Assembly (NCBI RefSeq): GCF_025244825.1
Contig: NZ_CP104263.1
Span: 620,001 to 684,000 of the forward strand
Reading direction: 5' to 3'
DNA: 64,000 nucleotides
Source: Arthrobacter jinronghuae
GTDB lineage: Bacteria > Actinomycetota > Actinomycetes > Actinomycetales > Micrococcaceae
The notes under the pieces are model-generated. The model ran no database searches. It worked only from the letters and a program-made list of their open reading frames with translations, and was not told the DNA's origin. Made by a program: the position numbers and the translations under genes. Numbering within the stretch: the stretch's first letter is position 1; each line of letters starts with the position of its first letter. Shown one piece after another: positions 55,751 to 63,634 of the stretch.

Positions 55751-56185
55751 ATGCCCTCGAACATGAACCCGTACCTCAACTTCCGGGACAACGCTGCGGA
55801 AGCGATGTCCTTCTACCAGGACGTCTTCGGCGGCACCCTGGAAAGCTCCACATTCGCGGAAATGAACATGTCCGACGATCCGTCCGAGGCAAACAAGATC
55901 ATGCACTCGACGCTCACCACGGACAGCGGTTTTGTGCTGATGGCCTCGGATACGCCCAACGCGATGGCCGGGCCGGAAAGCGTGGCCCCTGATTCCAGCA
56001 ACGGCTATGCCATTGCACTGAGCGGCGACAACAGCGACGAGCTGCGCGGCTACTGGGACAAGCTGCTCGACGGCGGCCAGATGACCCTGCCGCTGGAAAA
56101 GGCACCCTGGGGTGATGTGTTCGGCATGGTGACCGACCGGTTCGGGACCAGCTGGATGATCAGCATCGAGACTGAGGACTCCTAG
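55751..56185 (+). CDS. VOC family protein (PhnB-like)
   Basis: 144 residues. PhnB-type VOC: MNPYLNFRDNAAEAMSFYQD with VFGGTLESSTFAEM and LMASDTPNAMAG, then PLEKAPWGDVFGMVTDRFGT at the second half, typical of the PhnB/3-demethylubiquinone methyltransferase-like subgroup. Ribosome site GAGAGGAG. Soluble, no known substrate. Stands alone before a divergent VOC-AraC pair. Confidence 0.9.
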   Translation: MPSNMNPYLNFRDNAAEAMSFYQDVFGGTLESSTFAEMNMSDDPSEANKIMHSTLTTDSGFVLMASDTPNAMAGPESVAPDSSNGYAIALSGDNSDELRGYWDKLLDGGQMTLPLEKAPWGDVFGMVTDRFGTSWMISIETEDS

Positions 56186-56239
56186 GGCCCGATTCGTCCG
56201 GAACGGGAGCAGCGCGCGGCCCCGCCGCGTGACGGCGGC

Positions 56240-56773
56240 TCAGCTCCCTCCGCCGGATTGCGTTGCCGCCCACTCCGCGACCCGGTGGGCGCTCTCCTCT
56301 TCGGAGAGGTCCTCAACCCGGGACATCACTGACCAGCGGACCCCGAACGGGTCGCGGATACTGGCGAAGCGGTCTCCCGAGACAAAGGTTGTCAGTGGTT
56401 CGCGGATAACGGCACCGGCCGCCGCCGCGCGCGTGACGGTCTGGTCCGCATCGGCGCAGTAGAGCCCGAGCGAGTAGCAGTCGTTGTCCCCTTCCGGTGG
56501 TAGTACCAGCCCGAAAGCCGGATTGGGCTCGCCCAGCTGCAGCCGGCCCATTCCGAAGTCGAGGTCGGCGTGCACCACGACGCCGTCCATCTCGGTTACG
56601 TCCACCACCCGGCCCCCGAACACCTCACGGTAAAACGCGATGGCGTTTCGGGCATCCGGTACGGTCAGGAACGGGGTCAGGCTGGTGGCGCCGTGCGGGA
56701 TCCCGCCGGTGGTGTGTTCACCGGTGAGGCCGGCTGTGGTTTTGTCTGAAGTGGTGTTGTCTGTGGATGTCAT
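56240..56773 (-). CDS. VOC family protein (glyoxalase/bleomycin-resistance type)
   Basis: 177 residues including a Thr-rich N-terminal lead (about 25 residues) before SLTPFLTVPDARNAIAFYRE, VFGGRVVDVTEMDGVVVHAD and FASIRDPFGVRWSVMSRVED (metal-binding Glu region). Belongs to the VOC superfamily; many similar proteins bind drugs or act on glyoxal derivatives. Divergent from the AraC gene, with 78 bases between the starts, so the regulator may control it. Function unknown. Confidence 0.9.
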   Translation of the reverse strand: MTSTDNTTSDKTTAGLTGEHTTGGIPHGATSLTPFLTVPDARNAIAFYREVFGGRVVDVTEMDGVVVHADLDFGMGRLQLGEPNPAFGLVLPPEGDNDCYSLGLYCADADQTVTRAAAAGAVIREPLTTFVSGDRFASIRDPFGVRWSVMSRVEDLSEEESAHRVAEWAATQSGGGS

Positions 56774-56851
56774 GATGCAAGGCTAGGCAGCAGCAATAGG
56801 CGACGCTTGAAGATTCACGACAGGCCCGGAAGCAATAGAAATGAGCAGGCT

Positions 56852-57685
56852 ATGGAGGACCAGTGGCGCGGGCTGCTTTATCCCGCCCGGCTGCCGGCGT
56901 TCCACCGGTTGCCCCCGCCGGACGCGCTCCGGGACCGCTTGCGCTGGGTCTGGATTCCGGAATGGGACCTGGCACCCGGCAAGGTGTCCCGGCAGGAGGT
57001 CCTTCCGTTCCCGGCCCTGAACCTGGTGGTGCAGCCGGAGGGTGTCAGTCTTTCCGGTCCCGCCACGCGGCGTTCCTTCCGCGATTTGGCGGGGCAGGGC
57101 TGGGCTGTCGGGATGCTGCTGCGTCCCGCCGCCGTACCGGTCTTTACCGATGACCCGGGCAGCCTCCGCGACGCTGAAATCCCGTTCCACGCCCCGGACC
57201 TGCATGCCGCGGTTACGGCCGCCATGAGCTGCGGCACTGGGGGACAGGGGAACAGTGACGACGACGACGGCGCCCGCCGCCAGGAGTGGTTAACCGGGCA
57301 CCGCCGTGCAGCATCGATAGCCGCCGAGTGGCTGGAAGCCCGCGTCCCGGTACCAACAGCCGAAGCCGAAGCGGCCAACCGGTTGGAGGACCTGATCCAA
57401 TCCGACCGGGAACTGATCCGGGTTGATCAGGCAGCCCAACAGCTCGGCGTCTCGGTCCGGAGCCTGCAGCGCCTGGCGCGCCGGTTTGTGGGCCTGCCGC
57501 CGCTGGCGATGATCCGCCGCTACCGGCTGCAGGAGGCAGCGGAACGGCTGCGTGAAAACAGTGAAATCTCCATTGCCGATGTCGCCGCGGATCTCGGTTA
57601 CGCCGACCACGCCCATCTGGCCAACGCGTTCCGGGAGGTCCTGGGCTTCACCCCGAGCGGGTACCGGCACTCTGCGGCCCTGTAA
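56852..57685 (+). CDS. AraC family transcriptional regulator
   Basis: 277 residues from the ATG at 56852; an in-frame TTG at 56807 is less likely. The C-terminal HTH pair is about residues 185-275: ELIRVDQAAQQLGVSVRSLQRLARRFVG (first HTH) and EISIADVAADLGYADHAHLANAF with PSGYRHSAAL. The N-terminal half carries an unrecognised ligand domain (DUF6597-like in outline). Probably regulates the divergent VOC gene. Effector unknown. Confidence 0.88.
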   Translation: MEDQWRGLLYPARLPAFHRLPPPDALRDRLRWVWIPEWDLAPGKVSRQEVLPFPALNLVVQPEGVSLSGPATRRSFRDLAGQGWAVGMLLRPAAVPVFTDDPGSLRDAEIPFHAPDLHAAVTAAMSCGTGGQGNSDDDDGARRQEWLTGHRRAASIAAEWLEARVPVPTAEAEAANRLEDLIQSDRELIRVDQAAQQLGVSVRSLQRLARRFVGLPPLAMIRRYRLQEAAERLRENSEISIADVAADLGYADHAHLANAFREVLGFTPSGYRHSAAL

Positions 57686-57693
57686 GCACGCTG

Positions 57694-58725
57694 CTAACAG
57701 ATCGGCTGATGCCCGGTGCTGCCGCGGACAATCAAATCGCAGGGAAAATTCACCTGCCGTGACGGTAGTCCAGGGGTGTTGATGCGCTCCACCAGCAATC
57801 GGGCACCGATCCGGGCCATTTCCCTACTGGGCTGCCGGACCGTGGTCAGGCTGAAGGAGTCCCAGCCTGCCATGTCGACGTCGTCGTAGCCGATGACCCA
57901 GCAGTCTTCCGGGGCGGAAAGCCCGTTGGCGCGAAGAGCGTCAAGGGCACCGAAGGCCATGTAGTCGTTGGCGCAGAAAACGGCGTCGGGCCGGTCGGCG
58001 CGGGATAGCAGCCGATTGACGATATGGGCGCCTCGGTCGTGGGAAAACTCGCCGTAGAAGCGGAAATGGTCAGGAACCGGATGCCCGAGTTCTTCCATTC
58101 TGCTCAGAAAACCCCGCCCTCGGTCGCGGGAGGTGCTGGCTTGGTTGGTTCCCCCGATAAAAGCCACCCGGGTTTTGCTGTGCTCCAGCAGGTAGTCGGC
58201 AACGATTGCGCCCCCGTGCAGGTTGCTGCTGGATACCTGGTCGCAATCCAAGCCTTCAACCACGCGGTTTATCAGGACGATGGGACTTTCCTGCTCCACG
58301 GCGGCCTGCAGCTCCACGGAGTCCGCTGTGGCCGTGGTGAAAATAACGCCGTCAACAGCACGTTCCCGGATGGCTTGCAACGCGTCCTGGTGGCTTCCAC
58401 CACTTGCATTCCATATGACGACTCGGAAGCCCGCAGCGGTGAGTTCACGGCTGAGTTCATCCAAAACTTCTGAATAGAAAGGATTAGTCAGATCTGCAAC
58501 GACCACTCCGATGGTGTTCGTCCGCATCGTTTTCATGGCCTTTGCCCCCGCATGGGGCACATAGCCGAGGGTTTCCATCGCCGCGTGGACTTTGGCCTGC
58601 GTGGTTGCGGATACCTTCCCGGAGCCGGCCAACAGACGGGAGACCGTGGCTTGTGAAACACCGGCCAGCTCGGCGACGTCTCGGCTGGTCACCGTTCTGC
58701 CATATCCCCTCGCGTTCGAATTCAT
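57694..58725 (-). CDS. LacI family transcriptional regulator
   Basis: 343 residues. HTH at about 12-32 (TVTSRDVAELAGVSQATVSR) with hinge helix, then a periplasmic-binding-like sensor (NTIGVVVADLTNPFYSEVLD, PEDCWVIGYDDVDMAGWDSF). It lies beyond the end of the MHS transporter gene with a terminator between, and the divergent promoter region of that cluster holds two identical 14-bp palindromes, the form used by LacI proteins. It therefore most likely represses the transporter and the hisD-like/SDR/3-hydroxyacid operon. Inducer not known; sensor-domain ligand probably a polyol or acid. Confidence 0.93.
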   Translation of the reverse strand: MNSNARGYGRTVTSRDVAELAGVSQATVSRLLAGSGKVSATTQAKVHAAMETLGYVPHAGAKAMKTMRTNTIGVVVADLTNPFYSEVLDELSRELTAAGFRVVIWNASGGSHQDALQAIRERAVDGVIFTTATADSVELQAAVEQESPIVLINRVVEGLDCDQVSSSNLHGGAIVADYLLEHSKTRVAFIGGTNQASTSRDRGRGFLSRMEELGHPVPDHFRFYGEFSHDRGAHIVNRLLSRADRPDAVFCANDYMAFGALDALRANGLSAPEDCWVIGYDDVDMAGWDSFSLTTVRQPSREMARIGARLLVERINTPGLPSRQVNFPCDLIVRGSTGHQPIC

Positions 58726-58833
58726 TCTTTCCGTTTCAGTCGGCCTACTTGGATGGTCAGGTAATTACTCGGATCAGCGTATCCAAGAGGACGCCGTCAA
58801 ATCCGCAAGGACGGAGTTTGAGACATCGAAAAC

Positions 58834-58875
58834 CCGGCAGGGAGGCCACCTCCGATGAGGCGGCCTCCCTGCCGG
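58834..58875 (-). terminator. Terminator after the MHS transporter gene
   Basis: CCGGCAGGGAGGCC (58834-58847) and GGCCTCCCTGCCGG (58862-58875) are exact 14-base complements with a 14-base loop. It lies 20 bases past the transporter stop on the minus strand and before the LacI gene, so LacI is a separate unit. Confidence 0.78.
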
Positions 58876-58895
58876 TGGCTCGGCGCTGTTCGGGG

Positions 58896-60245
58896 CTACC
58901 GGGTAGCGGTTGCGTCGTATTCCGGCGTGAGTCCCCGGCGCATCCGGACCCGCGGGGCTGTTTCGGGTGCCCAAAGGACGCCGACGACGGTGATGAGGGA
59001 AGTGAAGATCATGTACAGGGCGACGAGCCAATAGCGGTCGAAGTCCGGGCCGATAAGCGCGGTGGCGATCAGCGGCGCAAAGCCTCCAGCGAAGACCGCG
59101 GCAACCTGCGGCCCCACCGATGCGCCCGAATACCGGAGCTTCGGTTCGAACAGCTCGGTGAAATACGCCGGTTCGACGGAGTAGCAAAGGTCTCGGCCCA
59201 CATTGCAGGTAAGGATCAGTACCAGCAGGACCATCAGGAATTCACCCGTCTGCACGGCCCAGAAGAAGGGGAATGCCATCAGCATCATGGTCAGTGCGCC
59301 TGCCAGGACCGTGTACCGGCGGCCCCACCGGTCGGAAACCCAGCCCCAGAGCGGGATGGAGAAGACGCCCAGACCCGCCATGATCATGGTGGCCAAAAGG
59401 ACGGTGTTGTTACCGAGCAGGATTGCCGGCGCATAGGCCAGGAGGAAGGTCGTGTAGATGTAGTAGTTCGCGTTCTCCGCGAACCGCATCATGATGACCT
59501 TCAGGATGGTGACGGGCTTGGTCTGGATGACCTTCACGACCGGGAGCTTCTCGATGTCCCCCTTGCGCTTGATCTCCTCGAAGGCAGGCGATTCGTCCAC
59601 CTTGCTGCGGATGTAGAAGGAGAGGGCAACCAGCACCACGGAGAAGAGGAACGGTATGCGCCATCCCCAAGCGGCGAAGGCCTCGGGGTCGAAGGTGCCG
59701 GCCATGATGAAGAAGGCGCCGTTCGCCAACAGGGTTCCCACCGGAACCCCGATCTGCGGCCAGGACCCGAAGAAGCCCCTGCGCTCTGCCGGCGCGTATT
59801 CGGTAGCCATCAGCGCGGCGCCGCCCCACTCCCCGCCGACCCCAATGCCCTGGACGATGCGCAGGAGCACCAGCAGGATGGGGGCGGCAATACCGATCGC
59901 CGCAAAGTTAGGGAGGCAGCCGATAAGGAAGGTTCCGCCGCCCATCAGGCCCAGCGTGATCATCAGCATCTTCTTGCGCCCAAGCCGGTCACCGAAGTGG
60001 GCAAAGATGAAGCCGCCGATCGGACGTGCTGCAAAGCCGATGGCGTATGTGCTGAAGGACAGGAGGATTCCCGTGAAAGGGGTCACGGAAGGGAAGAACT
60101 GAGTGTTGAGGATGATTGCAGCCGCAACACCGTAAACGTAGAAGTCGTACCACTCGATGCAGCTTCCGAGTACGGACGAAACGAGCGCCCGTCGGCGCAT
60201 TTTCGGATCAATGGCGGGTGGGGCTGTGGTCCCGGGGACACTCAT
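58896..60245 (-). CDS. MFS transporter, metabolite:H+ symporter (MHS) family
   Basis: 449 residues from the ATG at 60245, which has AAGGAG six bases upstream; a longer frame would start inside the operator. Twelve membrane segments with MHS signature SSVLGSCIEWYDFYVYGVAA, RPIGGFIFAHFGDRLGRKKM and GGEWGGAALMATEYAP. MHS members carry organic acids, betaines, sulfonates or aromatic acids by proton symport. Divergent from and controlled together with the hisD-like operon, so it probably imports the pathway's substrate. Cytoplasmic membrane; specificity unknown. Confidence 0.93.
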   Translation of the reverse strand: MSVPGTTAPPAIDPKMRRRALVSSVLGSCIEWYDFYVYGVAAAIILNTQFFPSVTPFTGILLSFSTYAIGFAARPIGGFIFAHFGDRLGRKKMLMITLGLMGGGTFLIGCLPNFAAIGIAAPILLVLLRIVQGIGVGGEWGGAALMATEYAPAERRGFFGSWPQIGVPVGTLLANGAFFIMAGTFDPEAFAAWGWRIPFLFSVVLVALSFYIRSKVDESPAFEEIKRKGDIEKLPVVKVIQTKPVTILKVIMMRFAENANYYIYTTFLLAYAPAILLGNNTVLLATMIMAGLGVFSIPLWGWVSDRWGRRYTVLAGALTMMLMAFPFFWAVQTGEFLMVLLVLILTCNVGRDLCYSVEPAYFTELFEPKLRYSGASVGPQVAAVFAGGFAPLIATALIGPDFDRYWLVALYMIFTSLITVVGVLWAPETAPRVRMRRGLTPEYDATATR

Positions 60246-60311
60246 GGCGCGACTCCTTTGTCTGGTTTGCGGGGTGTGATGGCAACCACAGGAGGCCGCA
60301 TCAAAAAGGAG

Positions 60312-60370
60312 TGTATACGTATACAAATCCGCAGCACAATCCCTTGCAGCGGCGAATGTATACGTATACA
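60312..60370. promoter_or_regulatory. Paired LacI operators between divergent transporter and dehydrogenase genes
   Basis: TGTATACGTATACA occurs twice, at 60312-60325 and 60357-60370, each a perfect 14-bp palindrome, 45 bases apart centre to centre. The first is 67 bases upstream of the transporter ATG and the second 80 bases upstream of the hisD-like ATG. The LacI gene of the cluster is the expected ligand; a looped double site would control both arms. Confidence 0.82.
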
Positions 60371-60449
60371 GTCTTGGTCAACCGGGCGGAACTGTCCGGC
60401 CCGGGCGCTCCGCTGATCGCTCATCAATGAAGATGGAAGGATCCCTCTG

Positions 60450-61793
60450 ATGACCGCTGATACCGAAACCAGTTCAGTTTTCTCCGAGATGCTCAAGGAA
60501 CCGGCTGAGCTGAGTACGTCCCGGGGCAGCACCCCGGAGGTGCGCGCCACTGTGGAAGGCGTGCTTGCGGACGTCCGCCAACGCGGCGACGAGGCGGTAC
60601 GTGAGTACTCGCAGAAGTTTGATAAGTACGCACCGGATTCCTTCCTTCTCAGCAAGGAGCAGTTGGAAGAGATCGTTGCCCGGGTGCCGGAGCAGGTCAT
60701 TGAGGACATTAAATTTGTCCAGGAACAGGTCCGCTTCATGGCGCAGAAGCAGCTCGAATCACTTTCGGATTTCGAAATCGAAACCATGCCGGGCGTCCTC
60801 TTGGGTCAGAAGAACATTCCCATCGAGGCTGTCGGTGCCTATATTCCCGGCGGCAAGTACCCCCTGCTGGCCAGTGCCCACATGACCATCGTTACCGCCA
60901 AGGTTGCCGGCGTGGAACGGGTGGCTGCGTGCACGCCCCTCATTCAAGGCGAGGTCCCGGACGCCACGGTTGCAGCCATGTACCTGGCTGGTGCGGACGA
61001 GATCTACCTGCTCGGAGGCATCCAGGCTGTGGCCGCGATGGCCATCGGTACCGAGAGCATCAAGCCGGTCAACATGCTGGCCGGACCGGGGAACGCCTTC
61101 GTGGCGGAAGCAAAGCGGCAGCTCTTCGGCGAGGTGGGCATTGACCTCTTTGCCGGCCCCACGGAGGTCTTGATCGTCGCGGATGAACACGCTGATCCCT
61201 TCATTGTCGCCGTCGATCTTCTCTCCCAGGCTGAGCACGGCCCGGATTCACCGGCTGTGCTGATTACCACCAGCGAGGAGCTGGGACGCAAGGTGATCGA
61301 CCATATCGACACCCTGCTGGTAGATATGCCCACCCGTGACTTTGCTGCTCCTGCCTGGCGGGACTGGGGCGCCGTGCATGTGGTCAAGAATCTCGATGAC
61401 GCGTATGCGCTTGCTGACGAATACGCATACGAACACGTACAGATTCTGACGGCTGCCCCCCGGGAGGCTCTCGAGAAGATGCACAACTACGGAGCATTGT
61501 TCCTGGGCGAGGGCACCTGCGTGTCTTACGGAGACAAGGTAATCGGTACGAACCATGTTCTCCCCACCCGAGGCGCCGCCCGGTACACCGGCGGACTCTG
61601 GGTAGGGAAGTACCTGCGCACCGTCACGTACCAGGAGGTCGTGAACGAAGAATCCAGCGCTTTCTTCGGCGAACTTTGCGGCCGCGCGGCGCGGGTCGAA
61701 CGTTTTGAGGGCCATGCCCGGTCAGGTGACGTTCGGGCCGCCAAGTACCGCGGCACCTCGCTGGACTGGTCCGACCACACCTTCACCAGCTAG
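60450..61793 (+). CDS. Histidinol dehydrogenase-like alcohol dehydrogenase (HpsN-like)
   Basis: 447 residues of the HisD fold. Zinc ligands Gln260 and His263 sit in LSQAEHGPDS; GTNHVLPTRGAARYTGGLWV and PGGKYPLLASAHMTIVTAKV are shared with sulfopropanediol 3-dehydrogenase (HpsN) more closely than with true HisD. NAD-dependent four-electron oxidation of a primary alcohol to an acid, cytosolic. Unlinked to histidine genes and instead paired with an SDR and a 3-hydroxyacyl-CoA-dehydrogenase-like enzyme under LacI control, so it is a catabolic paralogue. Candidate substrate 2,3-dihydroxypropane-1-sulfonate or a related polyol; not proven. Confidence 0.9.
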   Translation: MTADTETSSVFSEMLKEPAELSTSRGSTPEVRATVEGVLADVRQRGDEAVREYSQKFDKYAPDSFLLSKEQLEEIVARVPEQVIEDIKFVQEQVRFMAQKQLESLSDFEIETMPGVLLGQKNIPIEAVGAYIPGGKYPLLASAHMTIVTAKVAGVERVAACTPLIQGEVPDATVAAMYLAGADEIYLLGGIQAVAAMAIGTESIKPVNMLAGPGNAFVAEAKRQLFGEVGIDLFAGPTEVLIVADEHADPFIVAVDLLSQAEHGPDSPAVLITTSEELGRKVIDHIDTLLVDMPTRDFAAPAWRDWGAVHVVKNLDDAYALADEYAYEHVQILTAAPREALEKMHNYGALFLGEGTCVSYGDKVIGTNHVLPTRGAARYTGGLWVGKYLRTVTYQEVVNEESSAFFGELCGRAARVERFEGHARSGDVRAAKYRGTSLDWSDHTFTS

Positions 61794-61799
61794 GGATCC

Positions 61800-62543
61800 G
61801 TGAAACTGCAGTTGGAGGGAAAAGCTGTCCTGGTAACGGGAGCTGCCCGCGGACTCGGCAGGGCCATCGCTGACGGCCTTGCCGAGTGCGGTGCAACTGT
61901 TTACGGAACCAGCCGTGACGCCGGGACTGCCCAGGAAATCGGCCAGCGTTACGGGACCCCGCCTCTGGTCCTGGACGTGGCCCGGATCGAGGGGATAGGG
62001 GCTTTCGTAGACGAGTTGCAGGAGCGCAGCGGCGGGCTGGACCTGCTGGTCAATAATGCAGGCGTGAACATTCCGCGGCCCGCGTTGGAGGTTACCCAGG
62101 AGCAGTGGGACACGGTCCTGGACACGAACCTGAAAGGGATCTTCTTCCTCACCCAAGCCGTCGCGAGGCACTGGATTGCAAAGGGGTCTCCCGGCGCCGT
62201 CGTCAACGTAGCCTCGCAGGCAGGAATCGTAGCGATCGAGGAGCGGGCCGCATACGGGGCGAGCAAGGCAGCGTTGATCCACCTGACCAAAGTGCTGGCA
62301 CTGGAATGGGCTTCCGCCGGTATCCGGGTGAATGCCGTGGCTCCCACGTTTGTGCGAACAGAGTTACTGGAATCAACGCTCAGCCGGCCGGAATGGGCTG
62401 CTGAGCTGCTCTCCCGAATTCCAATGGGCCGCTTCGGTGAGCCCGAAGAAATCGCCGGGGCAGTGGCCTTCCTGATGAGTGACGCCGCGTCGCTCATCAC
62501 CGGGCACACCCTGCCTATCGACGGCGGCTACACCATCCGCTGA
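61800..62543 (+). CDS. SDR family oxidoreductase
   Basis: 247 residues starting at GTG, 6 bases after the hisD-like stop. Classical SDR: LVTGAARGLGRAIADGLAEC (TGxxxGxG), NNAG in LVNNAGVNIPRP, catalytic Ser in NVASQAGIVAIEER and YxxxK in AYGASKAALIHLTK. Usual end GHTLPIDGGYTI. Cytosolic NAD(P)-dependent dehydrogenase of a secondary alcohol. Second gene of the three-gene catabolic operon; probably acts on the acid produced by the hisD-like enzyme. Confidence 0.92.
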   Translation: MKLQLEGKAVLVTGAARGLGRAIADGLAECGATVYGTSRDAGTAQEIGQRYGTPPLVLDVARIEGIGAFVDELQERSGGLDLLVNNAGVNIPRPALEVTQEQWDTVLDTNLKGIFFLTQAVARHWIAKGSPGAVVNVASQAGIVAIEERAAYGASKAALIHLTKVLALEWASAGIRVNAVAPTFVRTELLESTLSRPEWAAELLSRIPMGRFGEPEEIAGAVAFLMSDAASLITGHTLPIDGGYTIR

Positions 62544-62606
62544 CGGCTTCCGGGACCGGCCGCACAGGCCGGTCCCGGTTCCGCTCTTTTTATCAGGAGA
62601 ACCGAC

Positions 62607-63572
62607 ATGGGCATTACACAGAGGATCGACGCCGTCGCAGTTGTCGGAGCCGGTTATATGGGCGGCGGCATTGCGCAGGTCATTGCCCTGCACGGCTACC
62701 GCGTCACGCTGGGGGACGTCGACGGCGACGCCGCCGAAGCAGCACGGGTCCGCCTTACGGAACAGGCACGGCAGTTCGAGGACCGCGGACTGTTTCCGCC
62801 CGGCGCTGCCGAACTTATCGCCGCCAACCTCACCGCAGCACCGAGCGTGGAAAAGGCAGTGGCCGAAGCCGACTACATAGTCGAGGCAGTACCCGAAAAC
62901 CCGGCACTAAAGTCGACAATCCTGGCTCGGATTTCGGCGGCGGCCCCGGAGAGCAGCATCATCGGCACCAATACGTCCGCCATACCGATTGCTGAGTTGG
63001 CAGACTCCGTACAGGCACCGGCGCGGCTCCTGGGGGTGCACTGGATGAATCCTGCGCCCTTCATCCCCGGTGTCGAAATCATTCCCGGCCCCGAGACAGC
63101 GGCCGAAGCCGTAGACCTCGCGGAAGAATTTATTACCGGCCTGGGAAAGACTGCGGCCCGGGTCGCTGATACCCCGGGATTCGTTGCCAATCGGCTGCAG
63201 TTCGCGCTGTATAAGGAGGCGCTTCGCCTGGTTGAAGAAGGCGTCGCCACACCCACGCAGATTGACGCCGTAGTCAGCAACAGCTTCGGTTTCCGGTTGG
63301 CGCTTTTCGGTCCTTTCGCCATCGGCGACATGGCCGGCCTGGACGTGTATGAATCCTCCTACCGTTCCTTGGAGAAGGCATACGGCGAGCGGTTAGCTGC
63401 GCCTGACAGCCTTCGCGCCGCCGTCGCGGACGGGAATCTGGGCCTCAAGACCGGCCGTGGATTCCTGGAGATCGACCCGACGGACCGACAGGCGCTTCTC
63501 GCTTACCGCGATACCGCCTACGCCCGTCTTTCAGAGCTGAGAGCCGAGTTGGGGAAGGCCCCGGGCCTGTAA
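62607..63572 (+). CDS. 3-hydroxyacyl-CoA dehydrogenase-like NAD-binding protein
   Basis: 321 residues. N-terminal Rossmann fold VVGAGYMGGGIAQVIALHGY, NTSAIPIAELADSVQAPARL and LLGVHWMNPAPFIPGVEIIP; C-terminal helical domain from about 190 with PGFVANRLQFALYKEALRLV. Single-domain member of the family that includes 3-hydroxybutyryl-CoA dehydrogenase, L-gulonate 3-dehydrogenase and carnitine dehydrogenase; no hydratase domain is fused. Ribosome site AGGAG. Last gene of the operon, followed by a terminator. In this context a free 3-hydroxy acid is a more likely substrate than a CoA ester. Confidence 0.88.
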   Translation: MGITQRIDAVAVVGAGYMGGGIAQVIALHGYRVTLGDVDGDAAEAARVRLTEQARQFEDRGLFPPGAAELIAANLTAAPSVEKAVAEADYIVEAVPENPALKSTILARISAAAPESSIIGTNTSAIPIAELADSVQAPARLLGVHWMNPAPFIPGVEIIPGPETAAEAVDLAEEFITGLGKTAARVADTPGFVANRLQFALYKEALRLVEEGVATPTQIDAVVSNSFGFRLALFGPFAIGDMAGLDVYESSYRSLEKAYGERLAAPDSLRAAVADGNLGLKTGRGFLEIDPTDRQALLAYRDTAYARLSELRAELGKAPGL

Positions 63573-63579
63573 CCAACCG

Positions 63580-63627
63580 GGGATCAATCCCCGGGCGAAG
63601 CCAAAGCGCGCCCCGGGGATTGATCCC
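63580..63627. terminator. Bidirectional terminator between the catabolic operon and the peptidase gene
   Basis: GGGATCAATCCCCGGG (63580-63595) pairs exactly with CCCGGGGATTGATCCC (63612-63627) around a 16-base loop. It lies seven bases past the 3-hydroxyacyl-CoA-dehydrogenase-like stop and 8 bases from the convergent gene end. Confidence 0.85.
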
Positions 63628-63634
63628 TTATCAG

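Noticed and set aside
58542..60416. A 624-codon plus-strand frame opposite LacI and the MHS transporter
   Set aside because: It spans the LacI operator region and has no motifs, whereas the minus strand has complete LacI and MHS proteins.
60450..61793. True histidinol dehydrogenase for histidine biosynthesis
   Set aside because: No his genes nearby, LacI-controlled catabolic context, and motifs closer to sulfopropanediol dehydrogenase.
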